From the NCBI GenBank assembly GCA_029060215.1, contig JAIDUK010000034.1, positions 62,001 through 126,000 on the forward strand: a stretch of DNA of 64,000 nt. The letters run 5' to 3'. The position numbers were made by a program, and so were the translations under genes. Below the pieces are notes generated by a model. It saw nothing but the letters and a program-made list of their open reading frames with translations, ran no database searches and had not been told where the DNA came from. Below are positions 50,358 through 58,542 of the stretch, in pieces; the first letter of the stretch is position 1; each line of letters opens with the position of its first letter. The stretch comes from Alistipes sp. Its GTDB lineage: Bacteria; Bacteroidota; Bacteroidia; Bacteroidales; Rikenellaceae.

Positions 50358-52270
50358 TGCAACGTCTGCTCCATACTCCGCTCGCGCTGCTTCTGCGGCG
50401 CATGTTGGTGCTCTACATCGTGCTGGGGTTCTGCCGCATCCTCTTCTACTCCTGCAACCACGCCCAGATCGGGGCCCTCGGCTGGTCCGAAATCGGGCCG
50501 CTGCTGCGCGGGGCGCTGCTCTTCGACACGGCATCGGTACTCTACGCCAACGCGCTGTTCGTGCTGCTCTCGCTGCTGCCGTTCGAGTTCTGTTGCAGCC
50601 CGCGCTACCAGAAAATACTCTTCTGGTACTACATGGTCGTCAACTTCGTGCTCGTGGTCGCCGCTAACCTCGCCGACGCCGTCTACTTCCGCTACACGCA
50701 GAAGCGCATCACGGCCGACGAGCTGCTCTTCGCCGACAACGACAACTCCGTGCTGCTGATCTTCAAGTTCATGGGCGAAAACTGGCCGCTGCTGCTGGCC
50801 GCCCTTGCGCTGGGCATCCTGCTGTGGATCGGGTTCGGGCGCCGCACCCGCTGCGAATCGGTCCTCAACCCCGGCTGGAGCTACTACACGCTGAGCACCG
50901 TCACCCTCGGTCTGGCCGCCGGGCTCTGCATAGCGGGCATCCGGGGAGGGGTCACCCGCGCCACACGGCCCGTCACCCTCTCCAACGCCACCCTCTACAC
51001 CACCGACCCCGGCAAGGCCAACCTCGTCCTGAGCAACCCGTTCTGCATCCTGCGGACCATCGGCCACAGCGGCAAGGTCCGCTACCGCAAGGACTTCGCC
51101 CCCGGGCAGCTGCGCGAACTCTTCAGCCCCGAACACCGGCCCGCCGAGGCTCCCGCCGCTCCCACCGACACGCTCCGGGGTTCCCTGCACGGCCGCAACG
51201 TCATGATCTTCATCCTCGAAAGCATGTCGGCCGAGCATTCGGCCCACCTGCGGCCCGACCTCTACGCCGACCTGCCCCAGCAGGGTTTCACGCCGTTCCT
51301 CGATTCGCTCATGCGGAGCGGGCTCACCTTCCGCCGCATGTATGCCAACGGCACGCGTTCGATTCAGGCCATGCCGTCCATTCTGGGCAGCATACCCTCG
51401 TTCAAGACGCCTTTCGTGCTCATGCCGCAGGCGCTCGGCCGCAGCCGTCAGCTTCCGGCCATCCTCGCCTCGCAAGGCTACTCCACTCTCTTTTTCTGCG
51501 GGTCGGAGCGGGGTTCGATGGGCTTCGGGGCCTACGCCCGCTCGGCAGGCATCGAGCGGCTGGTCAGCCGCGAAGACTACGAGGCGGCCCACGGCAAGGG
51601 CGACTTCGACGGCTATTGGGGCATCTGGGACGAGGAGTTTCTCCAGTTCGCCGGCGAGGAGCTCCGCAGCGTGCCGCAGCCTTTCTTCGCCACGCTCTTC
51701 ACCCTCTCGTCGCACCATCCGTTCGTCGTGCCCGAGCGCTACGCCGACGCCCTGCCCGCGGGGTACACCCGCATCCACAAAGGGGTGGCCTACGACGATC
51801 TGGCGTTCCGCCGGTTCTTCGCCCGCTTCGGCAGCGAAGGCTGGTTCCGCAACACGCTTTTCGTCTTCGTCGCCGACCACGTGTCGTCGGAGAAGTTCGC
51901 CCCCGAGAGCCGCGAATATCCGGGCAGCCACCACATCGTCGGCTTCTTCTACACGCCCGACGGCGCCCTGCGCGGCCAGATATCGGAGATCGTCCAGCAG
52001 CTCGACATCATGCCCACGGTGCTGGGGCTGCTGGGCAGCGACCAGCCCTACTTCGCTTTCGGGCGCGACATCTTCGGCGAGCCCGACCGGCCCCGCTGGG
52101 CCCTCTCCTACGACGGCTTGTTCCGCGCATGGACCGACAGCGGCACGGCGGAGTTCGACGATGCGCTTCCGCCTGCGCCCGGCGACAGCCCGCTTCTGCG
52201 GCGCTACCGGGCCTTGGTCCAGCAATATTATTCGCATGTCGAGCGCAAAAGCTACGTAGTCGATGATTGA
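50357..52270 (+). CDS. LtaS/OPG-like membrane sulfatase-fold transferase
   Basis: The 637-residue protein has about five N-terminal membrane helices and a periplasmic sulfatase-type domain. Metal and active-site motifs of the phosphoglycerol-transferase family are visible: FILESMSAEH near residue 285, YANGTRSIQAMPSILGSIPS near 331 with the region that carries the nucleophile, SSHHPF, and VFVADHVSSEK near 506 with the Asp-His metal ligands. Bacteroidota have no lipoteichoic acid; members of this family may transfer phosphoglycerol or phosphoethanolamine to lipids or glycans, but the acceptor is unknown. It overlaps nadC by one base and the next gene by 8 bases. Confidence 0.85.
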   Translation: MQRLLHTPLALLLRRMLVLYIVLGFCRILFYSCNHAQIGALGWSEIGPLLRGALLFDTASVLYANALFVLLSLLPFEFCCSPRYQKILFWYYMVVNFVLVVAANLADAVYFRYTQKRITADELLFADNDNSVLLIFKFMGENWPLLLAALALGILLWIGFGRRTRCESVLNPGWSYYTLSTVTLGLAAGLCIAGIRGGVTRATRPVTLSNATLYTTDPGKANLVLSNPFCILRTIGHSGKVRYRKDFAPGQLRELFSPEHRPAEAPAAPTDTLRGSLHGRNVMIFILESMSAEHSAHLRPDLYADLPQQGFTPFLDSLMRSGLTFRRMYANGTRSIQAMPSILGSIPSFKTPFVLMPQALGRSRQLPAILASQGYSTLFFCGSERGSMGFGAYARSAGIERLVSREDYEAAHGKGDFDGYWGIWDEEFLQFAGEELRSVPQPFFATLFTLSSHHPFVVPERYADALPAGYTRIHKGVAYDDLAFRRFFARFGSEGWFRNTLFVFVADHVSSEKFAPESREYPGSHHIVGFFYTPDGALRGQISEIVQQLDIMPTVLGLLGSDQPYFAFGRDIFGEPDRPRWALSYDGLFRAWTDSGTAEFDDALPPAPGDSPLLRRYRALVQQYYSHVERKSYVVDD

Positions 52271-53657
52271 GTTCCATCCCGTCCGGCTCGCCGACCGTGC
52301 GGCCATCGAACGGTACACCATGCCCTCGGGCATCCGCAACTGCGACCTCGCCTTCGCCAACATGTTCTGCTGGCAGGCGGTCTACCGCAGTGCATGGGCC
52401 GTCGTCGAGGGGTTCCTCGTCGTCCGGTTCCAGATCGGCGGCGGTCCGAAGATCGGCTACATGCAGCCCGTGGGCGAGGGCGATTTCACACGCATCGTCC
52501 CCGCATTGGCCGACGACGCCCATGCCCACGGACAGCGGCTGCGGCTCATCGGGCTGACCGACGAGGGGCGCGACCAACTCCGCCGCGCATGCCCCGGCGT
52601 GTTCGCCTTCCACTCCGACCGCGCATCCGAGGACTACCTCTACCGCGCCGACGACCTGCGCACCCTGCCCGGGCGCCGCTACCAGCCCAAACGCAACCAC
52701 ATCAACCGGTTCACGGCCGCCTGTCCCGACTTCCGCTACGAGGAGCTCACGCCCGAGCGCTTCGCCGAGTGCATGACCCTCGAACGCCAGTGGCGGCGGG
52801 TACACGAGGGGCATACCTCCGAACTGTGCGCCGAGCAGCGGGCCATGCAGCTGGCTTTCGACCATTTCGACGAACTGGGCCTGCGCGGCGGGTGTCTCTA
52901 CGTCGGCGAGCGGCTCGCGGCTTTCACCTACGGTTCGGCCGTCAGCGAACGCACCTTCGTCACCCACGTCGAAAAGGCCGACACGGCGTTCGAGGGGGCC
53001 TTCGCCGTCATCAACAAACTCTTCGCCGAGCATCTGCCCCCGCAGTTCGAGCTCATCAACCGCGAGGAAGACCTCGGCATCGAAGGGCTCCGCCACGCCA
53101 AGCTCTCCTACCACCCCGCCGAGCTGCTCCACAAGTATGCGGCCATCCGCCTGCACCCCGACGAAGCGGCATGCAAGGAGCTGTGGATGAAAGTTTTCGG
53201 CGACGGCAACGAATTCATCGACACCTTTCTGATGCGCTGCTACCGCCGCGACCGGATGCTCACGGCCCAATGCAAGGGACGCACGGCCGCCATGCTCCAC
53301 ATCCTGCCGTTCGACACCGAACTGGGCCGCAGCAGCTACATCTACGGCGTGGCCACCGACCCCGAATTCCGCAACCGCGGGCTGGCGTCGCAACTGATGG
53401 AACAGGCCCTGCGGCAGTGCGACGAGCGCGGCGACGAAGCCGTCTTCCTCATCCCCACCCCCGACAAAGAGTGGCTGCGCGGATTCTACGGGCGGTTCGG
53501 GTTCTCCGGCGCCGTTCCGGCTGAGTTCCGCTCGCCCGACGGGTTCGACTTCGGCACGGGCGACCCCGCCACCGACCTCGCCATGGTCCGCCTGCGCCAG
53601 CCCGGCACGCCCCTGCCCGAACGGCTGACGTGCCGCTACCGACCCGACCAGCTCTGA
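52263..53657 (+). CDS. DUF2156-GNAT fusion protein
   Basis: The first 300 residues of this 464-residue protein match DUF2156 (IRNCDLAFANMFCWQ, YLYRADDLRTLPGRRYQPKR, FELINREEDLGIEGLRHAK), the domain of the aminoacyl-phosphatidylglycerol synthase type, itself a GNAT-like fold. The last 150 residues are a standard GNAT acetyltransferase: YIYGVATDPEFRNRGLASQL is the acetyl-CoA loop, and FLIPTPDKEWLRGFYGRFGF is the terminal motif. In many Bacteroidales I recall the two parts as neighbouring separate genes; here they are in one frame. The substrate is unknown. ATGATTGA overlap with the LtaS-like gene suggests coupling. Confidence 0.82.
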   Translation: MIEFHPVRLADRAAIERYTMPSGIRNCDLAFANMFCWQAVYRSAWAVVEGFLVVRFQIGGGPKIGYMQPVGEGDFTRIVPALADDAHAHGQRLRLIGLTDEGRDQLRRACPGVFAFHSDRASEDYLYRADDLRTLPGRRYQPKRNHINRFTAACPDFRYEELTPERFAECMTLERQWRRVHEGHTSELCAEQRAMQLAFDHFDELGLRGGCLYVGERLAAFTYGSAVSERTFVTHVEKADTAFEGAFAVINKLFAEHLPPQFELINREEDLGIEGLRHAKLSYHPAELLHKYAAIRLHPDEAACKELWMKVFGDGNEFIDTFLMRCYRRDRMLTAQCKGRTAAMLHILPFDTELGRSSYIYGVATDPEFRNRGLASQLMEQALRQCDERGDEAVFLIPTPDKEWLRGFYGRFGFSGAVPAEFRSPDGFDFGTGDPATDLAMVRLRQPGTPLPERLTCRYRPDQL

Positions 53658-53715
53658 GCCGGCCGCACGCGAGGTTCCGGCCGCATGCGCCGGGCCGCTG
53701 CCCCCCCCCGATACG

Positions 53716-53744
53716 AAAAAAGCCCGGAACGATCCGGGCTTTTT
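53716..53744. terminator. bidirectional terminator between convergent genes
   Basis: GCCCGGA at 53722-53728 and TCCGGGC at 53733-53739 pair around an ACGA loop, with six A before and five T after, so it works on either strand. It lies between the DUF2156-GNAT gene (plus) and folD (minus). Confidence 0.88.
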
Positions 53745-53751
53745 CGGTTTG

Positions 53752-53800
53752 CTAAAATTCTGCTAAAACAGCGGTTGCTAAAACGTTTTAACAACCGCCG
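53752..53800. repeat. GCTAAAA repeat with 20-bp element, copy 2
   Basis: GCTAAAA occurs three times here (53751, 53762 and 53777). CGGTTGCTAAAACGTTTTAA at 53772-53791 is the exact reverse complement of 25848-25867. The stop codon of folD (53788-53790) and its last residues lie in this repeat. Confidence 0.65.
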
Positions 53801-54645
53801 TTCCGCTTGCGCAGGAAACACTCGATGGTATTCTCCATCAGGCAGCAGATCGTCATCGGCCCCACGCCGCCGGGCACCGGAGTGATGACCGACGCCTTGG
53901 GCTCGACAGCGGCATAGTCGACGTCGCCGCACAGCTTGCCGGTCGCCGGGTCGCGGTTGACCCCCACGTCGATCACCACGGCCCCCTCGGCCACCATGTC
54001 GGCCGTGACGAATCGGGGCCGCCCGATGGCCACCACAAGGATTTCGGCCCGGCGCGTCACCGCAGCCAGATCGCGCGTGCGGCTATGAGCGATAGTCACC
54101 GTAGCGTTCTCGTCCAACAACAACTTGGCCACGGGCAGCCCCACGATGTTGCTGCGGCCGATGACCGCCGCTTCGCGGCCCGCGATCTCCACGCCTGCCG
54201 CCTTAAGCATCTTGATGATACCCTTGGGCGTGCAGGGCAGCGTGCAAGGCTGCTTCTGCCACAGCGCCGCCACGTTGAGCGGGTGGAAACCGTCGACGTC
54301 CTTGGTCTTGTCGATGGCCGCGATGACGCGCTCTTCGCTGATGTGTTTCGGCAGAGGAAGCTGCACCAGAATGCCGTCGACCTCGTCGTCGGCATTGAGT
54401 TCGGCAATGATGCCGAGCAGTTCCGCTTCCGAAATGGTGGCGGGACGCCGGATCGTGGTGTTGCGGATGCCCACCTCGGCCGAAGCCTTGGCCTTGCCCG
54501 TCACATAGCTGACGCTGCCGGGGTCCTCGCCCACCAAGATGACCGCCAAGTGGGGCACGCGCCCGTATTTTGCGGGGAAAGCCGCCACCTCCGCCGCCAT
54601 GTCGGCCTTCAATCGGGCCGAGAGTTCTTTTCCGCTGATAATCAT
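53788..54645 (-). CDS. folD: methylenetetrahydrofolate dehydrogenase/cyclohydrolase
   Basis: FolD interconverts 5,10-methylene- and 10-formyl-tetrahydrofolate, the one-carbon donor used by PurN and PurH encoded just upstream. The 285-residue protein has the active-site SYVTGKAKA with Lys51, ILVQLPLPKHI near residue 96, and the NADP-binding region VIGRSNIVGLPVAKLL and VIDVGVNRDP, then the family ending ITPVPGGVGPMTICCLMENT. The ATG at 54643-54645 is clear. The last residues (NGGC) and stop fall within a short interspersed repeat, so the C-terminus may have been altered. Confidence 0.95.
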   Translation of the reverse strand: MIISGKELSARLKADMAAEVAAFPAKYGRVPHLAVILVGEDPGSVSYVTGKAKASAEVGIRNTTIRRPATISEAELLGIIAELNADDEVDGILVQLPLPKHISEERVIAAIDKTKDVDGFHPLNVAALWQKQPCTLPCTPKGIIKMLKAAGVEIAGREAAVIGRSNIVGLPVAKLLLDENATVTIAHSRTRDLAAVTRRAEILVVAIGRPRFVTADMVAEGAVVIDVGVNRDPATGKLCGDVDYAAVEPKASVITPVPGGVGPMTICCLMENTIECFLRKRNGGC

Positions 54646-54728
54646 ATCGCAATCGTAAAATTAGATTATTCCGTCAATCTATCCATATCCGAGGGCGGGC
54701 CGCCGCTCCGACCTGCTGCGCTGCATTC

Positions 54729-54779
54729 GCCCGGGCCGGCTGCGGGGGTCGCGCCTTTTGGCGCGAGCCGGCCCCGGGC
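54729..54779. other. long GC-rich nested hairpin between purD and folD
   Basis: GCCCGGGCCGGCT at 54729-54741 can pair with the GCCGGCCCCGGGC segment at 54767-54779 (one base unpaired), and inside it TCGCGCC at 54749-54755 pairs perfectly with GGCGCGA at 54760-54766 around a TTTT loop. No T-run follows on the minus strand, so it is not a standard terminator. It could protect or attenuate the purD-folD mRNA. Confidence 0.5.
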
Positions 54780-54822
54780 GCAAGGTCCGCAACCCTGCGG
54801 TCCACGAATGCGGCCCCCGGTT

Positions 54823-56085
54823 TTACTTATGACCTGCGAAATCGTCCAGCGCCCAATGGCCGATGTCGGTGCGGTGGAAGAGGTTGTCGCAGTCGATGCG
54901 GGCCACGTCGGCAAGCGCTTTTTCGCGCGCTTCGGCCAGCGTAGCGCCCCGGCCCACCACGAAGAGCACCCGCCCCCCGGCAGTCAGCACCCGGCCGCCA
55001 TCGGCCTTGGTTCCCATGTGGTACACGGTTCCGCCGACCGTATCGAGCCCCTTGATTTCGCAGCCCTTCTCGTAGGCCTCCGGGTAGCCTTTCGATGCCA
55101 AGACGATACCCAGCGCAGCATCGGCATGCCACTCCAACCGGGCGTCGCGCCCCTCGGCCACCGCACAGAAGATGTCGACGATGTCGCTCCGCAGCCGCGG
55201 CAGCACCACCTCGGTCTCGGGATCACCGAACCGGGCGTTGAACTCGATGACCTTGATGCCCTGCGCCGTCTTCATCAGTCCGCCGTAGAGCACCCCCTCG
55301 AAGGGGCACCCCTCGGCGACCATGGCGTCGGCCACAGGCTGCAAGATGTGCTCCAAGGCATATTTTTCGTCCTCGGCCGTGACGAACGGCAGCGGCGAAT
55401 AGGCGCCCATGCCGCCCGTGTTGGGGCCGCGGTCGCCGTCGAAAGCCCGCTTGTGGTCCTGCGCCAACACCATGGGCCACACCCGGCGGCCCGAGACGAA
55501 ACACATGAACGAAAATTCGGGCCCCTCCAGATACTCCTCGACGACCACCTTGCCCTCGCCGAACTTGTCGTCGAGCAACATGTCGCGCAACGCGGCGTCG
55601 GCCTCCGCCATCGTCTGCGCGATGACCACCCCTTTGCCTGCGGCCAGCCCGTCGTACTTCAGCACGGCGGGGAACGAACGCCCGGCCACATAATCGCGGG
55701 CCGCCGCATAGTCGGTGAAAGCGCGGAATCCGGCGGTCGGAATCGCGTACTTGGCCATCAGCTCCTTGGCGAACTCCTTCGACGACTCGATGCGCGCGGC
55801 TGCTTTCGTCGGACCGAAAATCCGCAGGCCCGCCGCCTTGAACGCATCGACGACGCCCGCTGCCAACGCCACCTCGGGCCCGACGACCGTCAGTCCGATG
55901 CCCTCGGCCGCGGCGAAGCTGCGCAAGGCCTCGACGTCGGTCTCCTTGACGGCCACGCACTCCGCCTGCCGGGCGATACCCGCGTTGCCGGGTGCGCAAT
56001 AGATTTTTTCGACCTGCGGCGAGCGCGTCAGCGCATCGACGATGGCGTGCTCGCGGCCGCCCGAACCGATTACAAGAACTTTCAT
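54823..56085 (-). CDS. purD: phosphoribosylamine-glycine ligase
   Basis: PurD makes glycinamide ribonucleotide, the second step of purine synthesis. The 420-residue ATP-grasp enzyme starts MKVLVIGSGGREHAIVDAL and contains GPEVALAAGVVDAF, VVIAQTMAEADAAL, VVVEEYLEGPEFSFM, NTGGMGAYSP and VIEFNARFGDPETEVVLPR, all typical in order and spacing. It is separated from purH by 352 bp holding the second 189-bp element, heptad tracts and a tRNA-like fragment, so its expression from the upstream pur genes may be affected. Confidence 0.95.
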   Translation of the reverse strand: MKVLVIGSGGREHAIVDALTRSPQVEKIYCAPGNAGIARQAECVAVKETDVEALRSFAAAEGIGLTVVGPEVALAAGVVDAFKAAGLRIFGPTKAAARIESSKEFAKELMAKYAIPTAGFRAFTDYAAARDYVAGRSFPAVLKYDGLAAGKGVVIAQTMAEADAALRDMLLDDKFGEGKVVVEEYLEGPEFSFMCFVSGRRVWPMVLAQDHKRAFDGDRGPNTGGMGAYSPLPFVTAEDEKYALEHILQPVADAMVAEGCPFEGVLYGGLMKTAQGIKVIEFNARFGDPETEVVLPRLRSDIVDIFCAVAEGRDARLEWHADAALGIVLASKGYPEAYEKGCEIKGLDTVGGTVYHMGTKADGGRVLTAGGRVLFVVGRGATLAEAREKALADVARIDCDNLFHRTDIGHWALDDFAGHK

Positions 56086-56108
56086 AAAAGCGAAAGGTTA
56101 AAAGTTAC
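56086..56108. repeat. heptad tract left of element copy 2
   Basis: GCGAAAGGTTAAAAGTTA next to the purD start has the seven-base heptad pattern (pyrimidine-rich on the purD sense strand). AAAAGTTA recurs on the other side of the element at 56300-56307. Confidence 0.6.
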
Positions 56109-56297
56109 CCATCTATATACTTTGATGTACCAACGTTCTTGAACCATAATTCTAAATCCGGCTGCTGTAACTCGCGGCTATAGCCGCGTATTCAAGTTCT
56201 GACCCACCCCCAAACCCCCGCCTCAGGCAGGGGCTTCGGTCGGAAAACCGAAAGAAACGAAATTACGCCACCGTTGGTACAACGAGATATATAATCG
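56109..56297 (-). mobile_element. 189-bp element with terminal inverted repeats, copy 2 (MITE-like)
   Basis: This is the inverted second copy of the element at 9944-10132, again exactly 189 bp. The left end CCATCTATATACTTTGATGT is identical to the corresponding end of copy 1; the right end (reverse complement CGATTATATATCTCGTTGTA) differs at two positions. The palindrome is CGCGGCTATAGCCGCG at 56173-56188: relative to copy 1 one C-G pair is replaced by T-A on both sides, so the symmetry is kept. The GC hairpin is unchanged. It interrupts a heptad tract between purH and purD and has no coding frame. Confidence 0.8.
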
Positions 56298-56298
56298 T

Positions 56299-56432
56299 GA
56301 AAAGTTAAAGGTGGAAAGGTACGATCGCAAACCGTTTCTGGCAGAGAGAACCGGAATCGAACCCTCGCAAAAAGATCGAAGATGAATTCCCGGATACATT
56401 TCACCTTGGACCTTTCACGTTTCACCTTGAGT
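56299..56432. repeat. heptad tracts with an enclosed tRNA 3'-end-like fragment
   Basis: GAAAAGTTAAAGGTGGAAAG at 56299-56318 and the pyrimidine tract TTTCACCTTGGACCTTTCAC at 56400-56419 and beyond form the two arms of the purH-purD junction. Between them, read on the minus strand, 56339-56367 gives TGCGAGGGTTCGATTCCGGT followed by TCTCTCTGCCA, which looks like the T-loop, acceptor strand and CCA of a tRNA but lacks the rest. Confidence 0.5.
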
Positions 56433-56437
56433 GCAAA

Positions 56438-57967
56438 TCAATGTTTGAAGTGACGTTCGCCTGCGAAACACATCGCAATGCCTTTCTCGTCGGCCTTGCG
56501 CACCGAATCCTCGTCGCGGACCGAACCGCCCGGCTGGACGATGGCCCCGACGCCGTACTCGGCCGCGAGGGTCACGCAGTCGTCGAACGGGAAGAAGCCG
56601 TCGGAAGCCAGCACCAGCCCCTCGGCGAATCCGGCGGCACGCGCCTGCTTCAAGGCGATTTCGGCCGAACCGATGCGGTTCATCTGCCCGGCGCCGACGC
56701 CCAGCGTGCGGCCGTCCTTGACGACGACGATGGCGTTGGACTTGACGTGCTTGACGATCCGCCAACCGAAATCGAGGTCGGCCAGCTGGGCCGCCGTGGG
56801 CTTGCGCTCGGTGACGGACATGTCGGCCGTGATGCGCTTGGCCGCAACGTCGAGCTCCTGCACCAGCAGGCCGCCGTTGACACTGACATATTGTTTCGGC
56901 GCACCCTCGGCCGGCGACATGTCGACTTCCAGCAGCCGCAGGTTCTTCTTGGTGCGGAGCACCTCGAGCGCCCCCTCGTCGAACTTGGGAGCCATGATGA
57001 TCTCCAGAAAAACGGGCTTCATCAGTTCGGCCGCTTCGCGCGTCACAGGGCGGTTGGTGGCGACGATGCCGCCGAAAATCGAAACCTTGTCGGCCTCATA
57101 GGCCTTGGTCCACGCATCGGCCGCATCGCGTCCGACGGCCGCGCCGCAGGGATTCATGTGCTTGAGCCCCACGCAGAAAGGCTCGTCGAACTCGCGCACG
57201 ATGCACAAAGCGGCATTGGCGTCCTGTATGTTGTTGTAGGACAACTCCTTGCCGCCCAGCTGCTTGGCGAACGCCAGCGAATAGGGCGTCTGCGCCCCCT
57301 CGCGGTAGAACTTGGCCGACTGGTGGGGGTTCTCGCCGTAGCGCAGCGGCTGCACGAGGTCGAACTCGAGGAACAACTTCTCGTCGAGCCCGGCCTGCGC
57401 CCGCATGTAGGTCGCAATCATGGCGTCGTACTGCGCCGTATGGGTATAGGCCTTGGCCGAGAGCTTCAACCGGGTCTCTTTCAAAGTGCTGCCGCCTGCG
57501 CGGATTTCATCCAGAACCTGCGCATAATCGTCGGGGTCGCACACCACGGTCACGTCAGCCCAGTTCTTGGCCGCCGAACGCAGCATCGAAGGACCGCCGA
57601 TGTCGATGTTCTCGATGGCGTCTTCCATCTTCACGCCGGGCTTGGCGATGGTCTCGCGGAACGGGTAGAGGTTGACGCACACCAAGTCGATGAATCCGAT
57701 GCCGTTCTCCTCAAGGGCCCGCAGATGTTCGGGGTCGTCGCGGCGGGCCAGCAGACCGCCGTGGACCTTGGGATGGAGCGTCTTGACCCGCCCGTCGCAG
57801 ATCTCGGGGAAACCCGTCACGTCGCTGATATTCAACACTTCCACACCGCTGTCGCGCAACAGCTTCATGGTGCCGCCCGTGGCGATCACCTCCCAGCCCT
57901 GCCCGCGCAGCCCGCGGGCGAATTCGACCACGCCCCGCTTGTCGCTAACACTGATTAAAGCACGCAT
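56438..57967 (-). CDS. purH: AICAR transformylase/IMP cyclohydrolase
   Basis: PurH catalyses the last two steps to IMP. The 509-residue bifunctional protein has the N-terminal cyclohydrolase (MGS-like) domain (ALISVSDKRGVVEFARGL, VKTLHPKVHGGLLARRD, DLVCVNLYPF) and the C-terminal transformylase domain with the catalytic Lys-His pair in FCVGLKHMNPCGAA and the end FPFDDCVTLAAEYGVGAIVQ. Length and order are normal. It starts 3 bp after purN (ATG at 57965-57967), so purM, purN and purH form a tight transcription unit. Its formyl donor is produced by FolD from the same strand. Confidence 0.95.
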   Translation of the reverse strand: MRALISVSDKRGVVEFARGLRGQGWEVIATGGTMKLLRDSGVEVLNISDVTGFPEICDGRVKTLHPKVHGGLLARRDDPEHLRALEENGIGFIDLVCVNLYPFRETIAKPGVKMEDAIENIDIGGPSMLRSAAKNWADVTVVCDPDDYAQVLDEIRAGGSTLKETRLKLSAKAYTHTAQYDAMIATYMRAQAGLDEKLFLEFDLVQPLRYGENPHQSAKFYREGAQTPYSLAFAKQLGGKELSYNNIQDANAALCIVREFDEPFCVGLKHMNPCGAAVGRDAADAWTKAYEADKVSIFGGIVATNRPVTREAAELMKPVFLEIIMAPKFDEGALEVLRTKKNLRLLEVDMSPAEGAPKQYVSVNGGLLVQELDVAAKRITADMSVTERKPTAAQLADLDFGWRIVKHVKSNAIVVVKDGRTLGVGAGQMNRIGSAEIALKQARAAGFAEGLVLASDGFFPFDDCVTLAAEYGVGAIVQPGGSVRDEDSVRKADEKGIAMCFAGERHFKH

Positions 57968-57970
57968 AAT

Positions 57971-58537
57971 TTATTCGTTGTTCAATATTTTGTCTATTGT
58001 TTCGATGTAGAGCGGATATTCCGTCTCGTGGACCAGCCGTTCCAGTTCGGCGAGGTCCCGGCCCTCATAGGCGAAAGCCCGCTGGGCGAGGATGGGACCG
58101 CCGTCGAGCGTAGCGTCGACCCGGTGGATCGTCACGCCGAAGACCTTGACGCCGTACTCCAGCGCCTGCTCGATGGCGCGAGCCCCGCGGAACGCCGGAA
58201 GCAGCGACGGATGGACGTTGATGATCCGCCCGCCATAAGCCGCCAACAAGGTATCGCCCACGATGCGCATGTAACCCGCCAGACAAACCAACTCCACGCC
58301 TGCGGCATCGAGCCGTGCCACGATTTCGCGCTCGAAATCGGCCTTCGAAGCGTAGGCCTTGGGCGAGAAGACGAACGTCTCGACCCCGTGCGCCGCAGCC
58401 CTTTCGACCGCGCGGGCCCCGGGCCTGTCGCAGACCAGAAGCGCCACGCGGGCATTCAACCGGCCCTGCCCGCAAGCCGCGGCGATGGCCTCGAAATTGG
58501 TCCCCTCGCCGCTGGCGAAAACCGCGATCCGGTGCAT
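57971..58537 (-). CDS. purN: phosphoribosylglycinamide formyltransferase
   Basis: PurN transfers the formyl group of 10-formyl-THF to GAR. The ATG at 58535-58537 gives MHRIAVFASGEGTNFEAIA, the family N-terminus, and a 188-residue product. The motifs LAGYMRIV, NVHPSLLPAF (Asn and His of the active site) and VDATLDGGPI (Asp) are present. A longer open frame upstream of this ATG overlaps purM and is not needed. It starts 5 bp after the purM stop. Confidence 0.95.
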   Translation of the reverse strand: MHRIAVFASGEGTNFEAIAAACGQGRLNARVALLVCDRPGARAVERAAAHGVETFVFSPKAYASKADFEREIVARLDAAGVELVCLAGYMRIVGDTLLAAYGGRIINVHPSLLPAFRGARAIEQALEYGVKVFGVTIHRVDATLDGGPILAQRAFAYEGRDLAELERLVHETEYPLYIETIDKILNNE

Positions 58538-58542
58538 GGCGG

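Noticed and set aside
56339..56367. An intact tRNA gene
   Set aside because: Only the 3' portion can be recognised; upstream bases do not form a D-arm, anticodon arm or the 5' acceptor strand, and the T-stem has mismatches.
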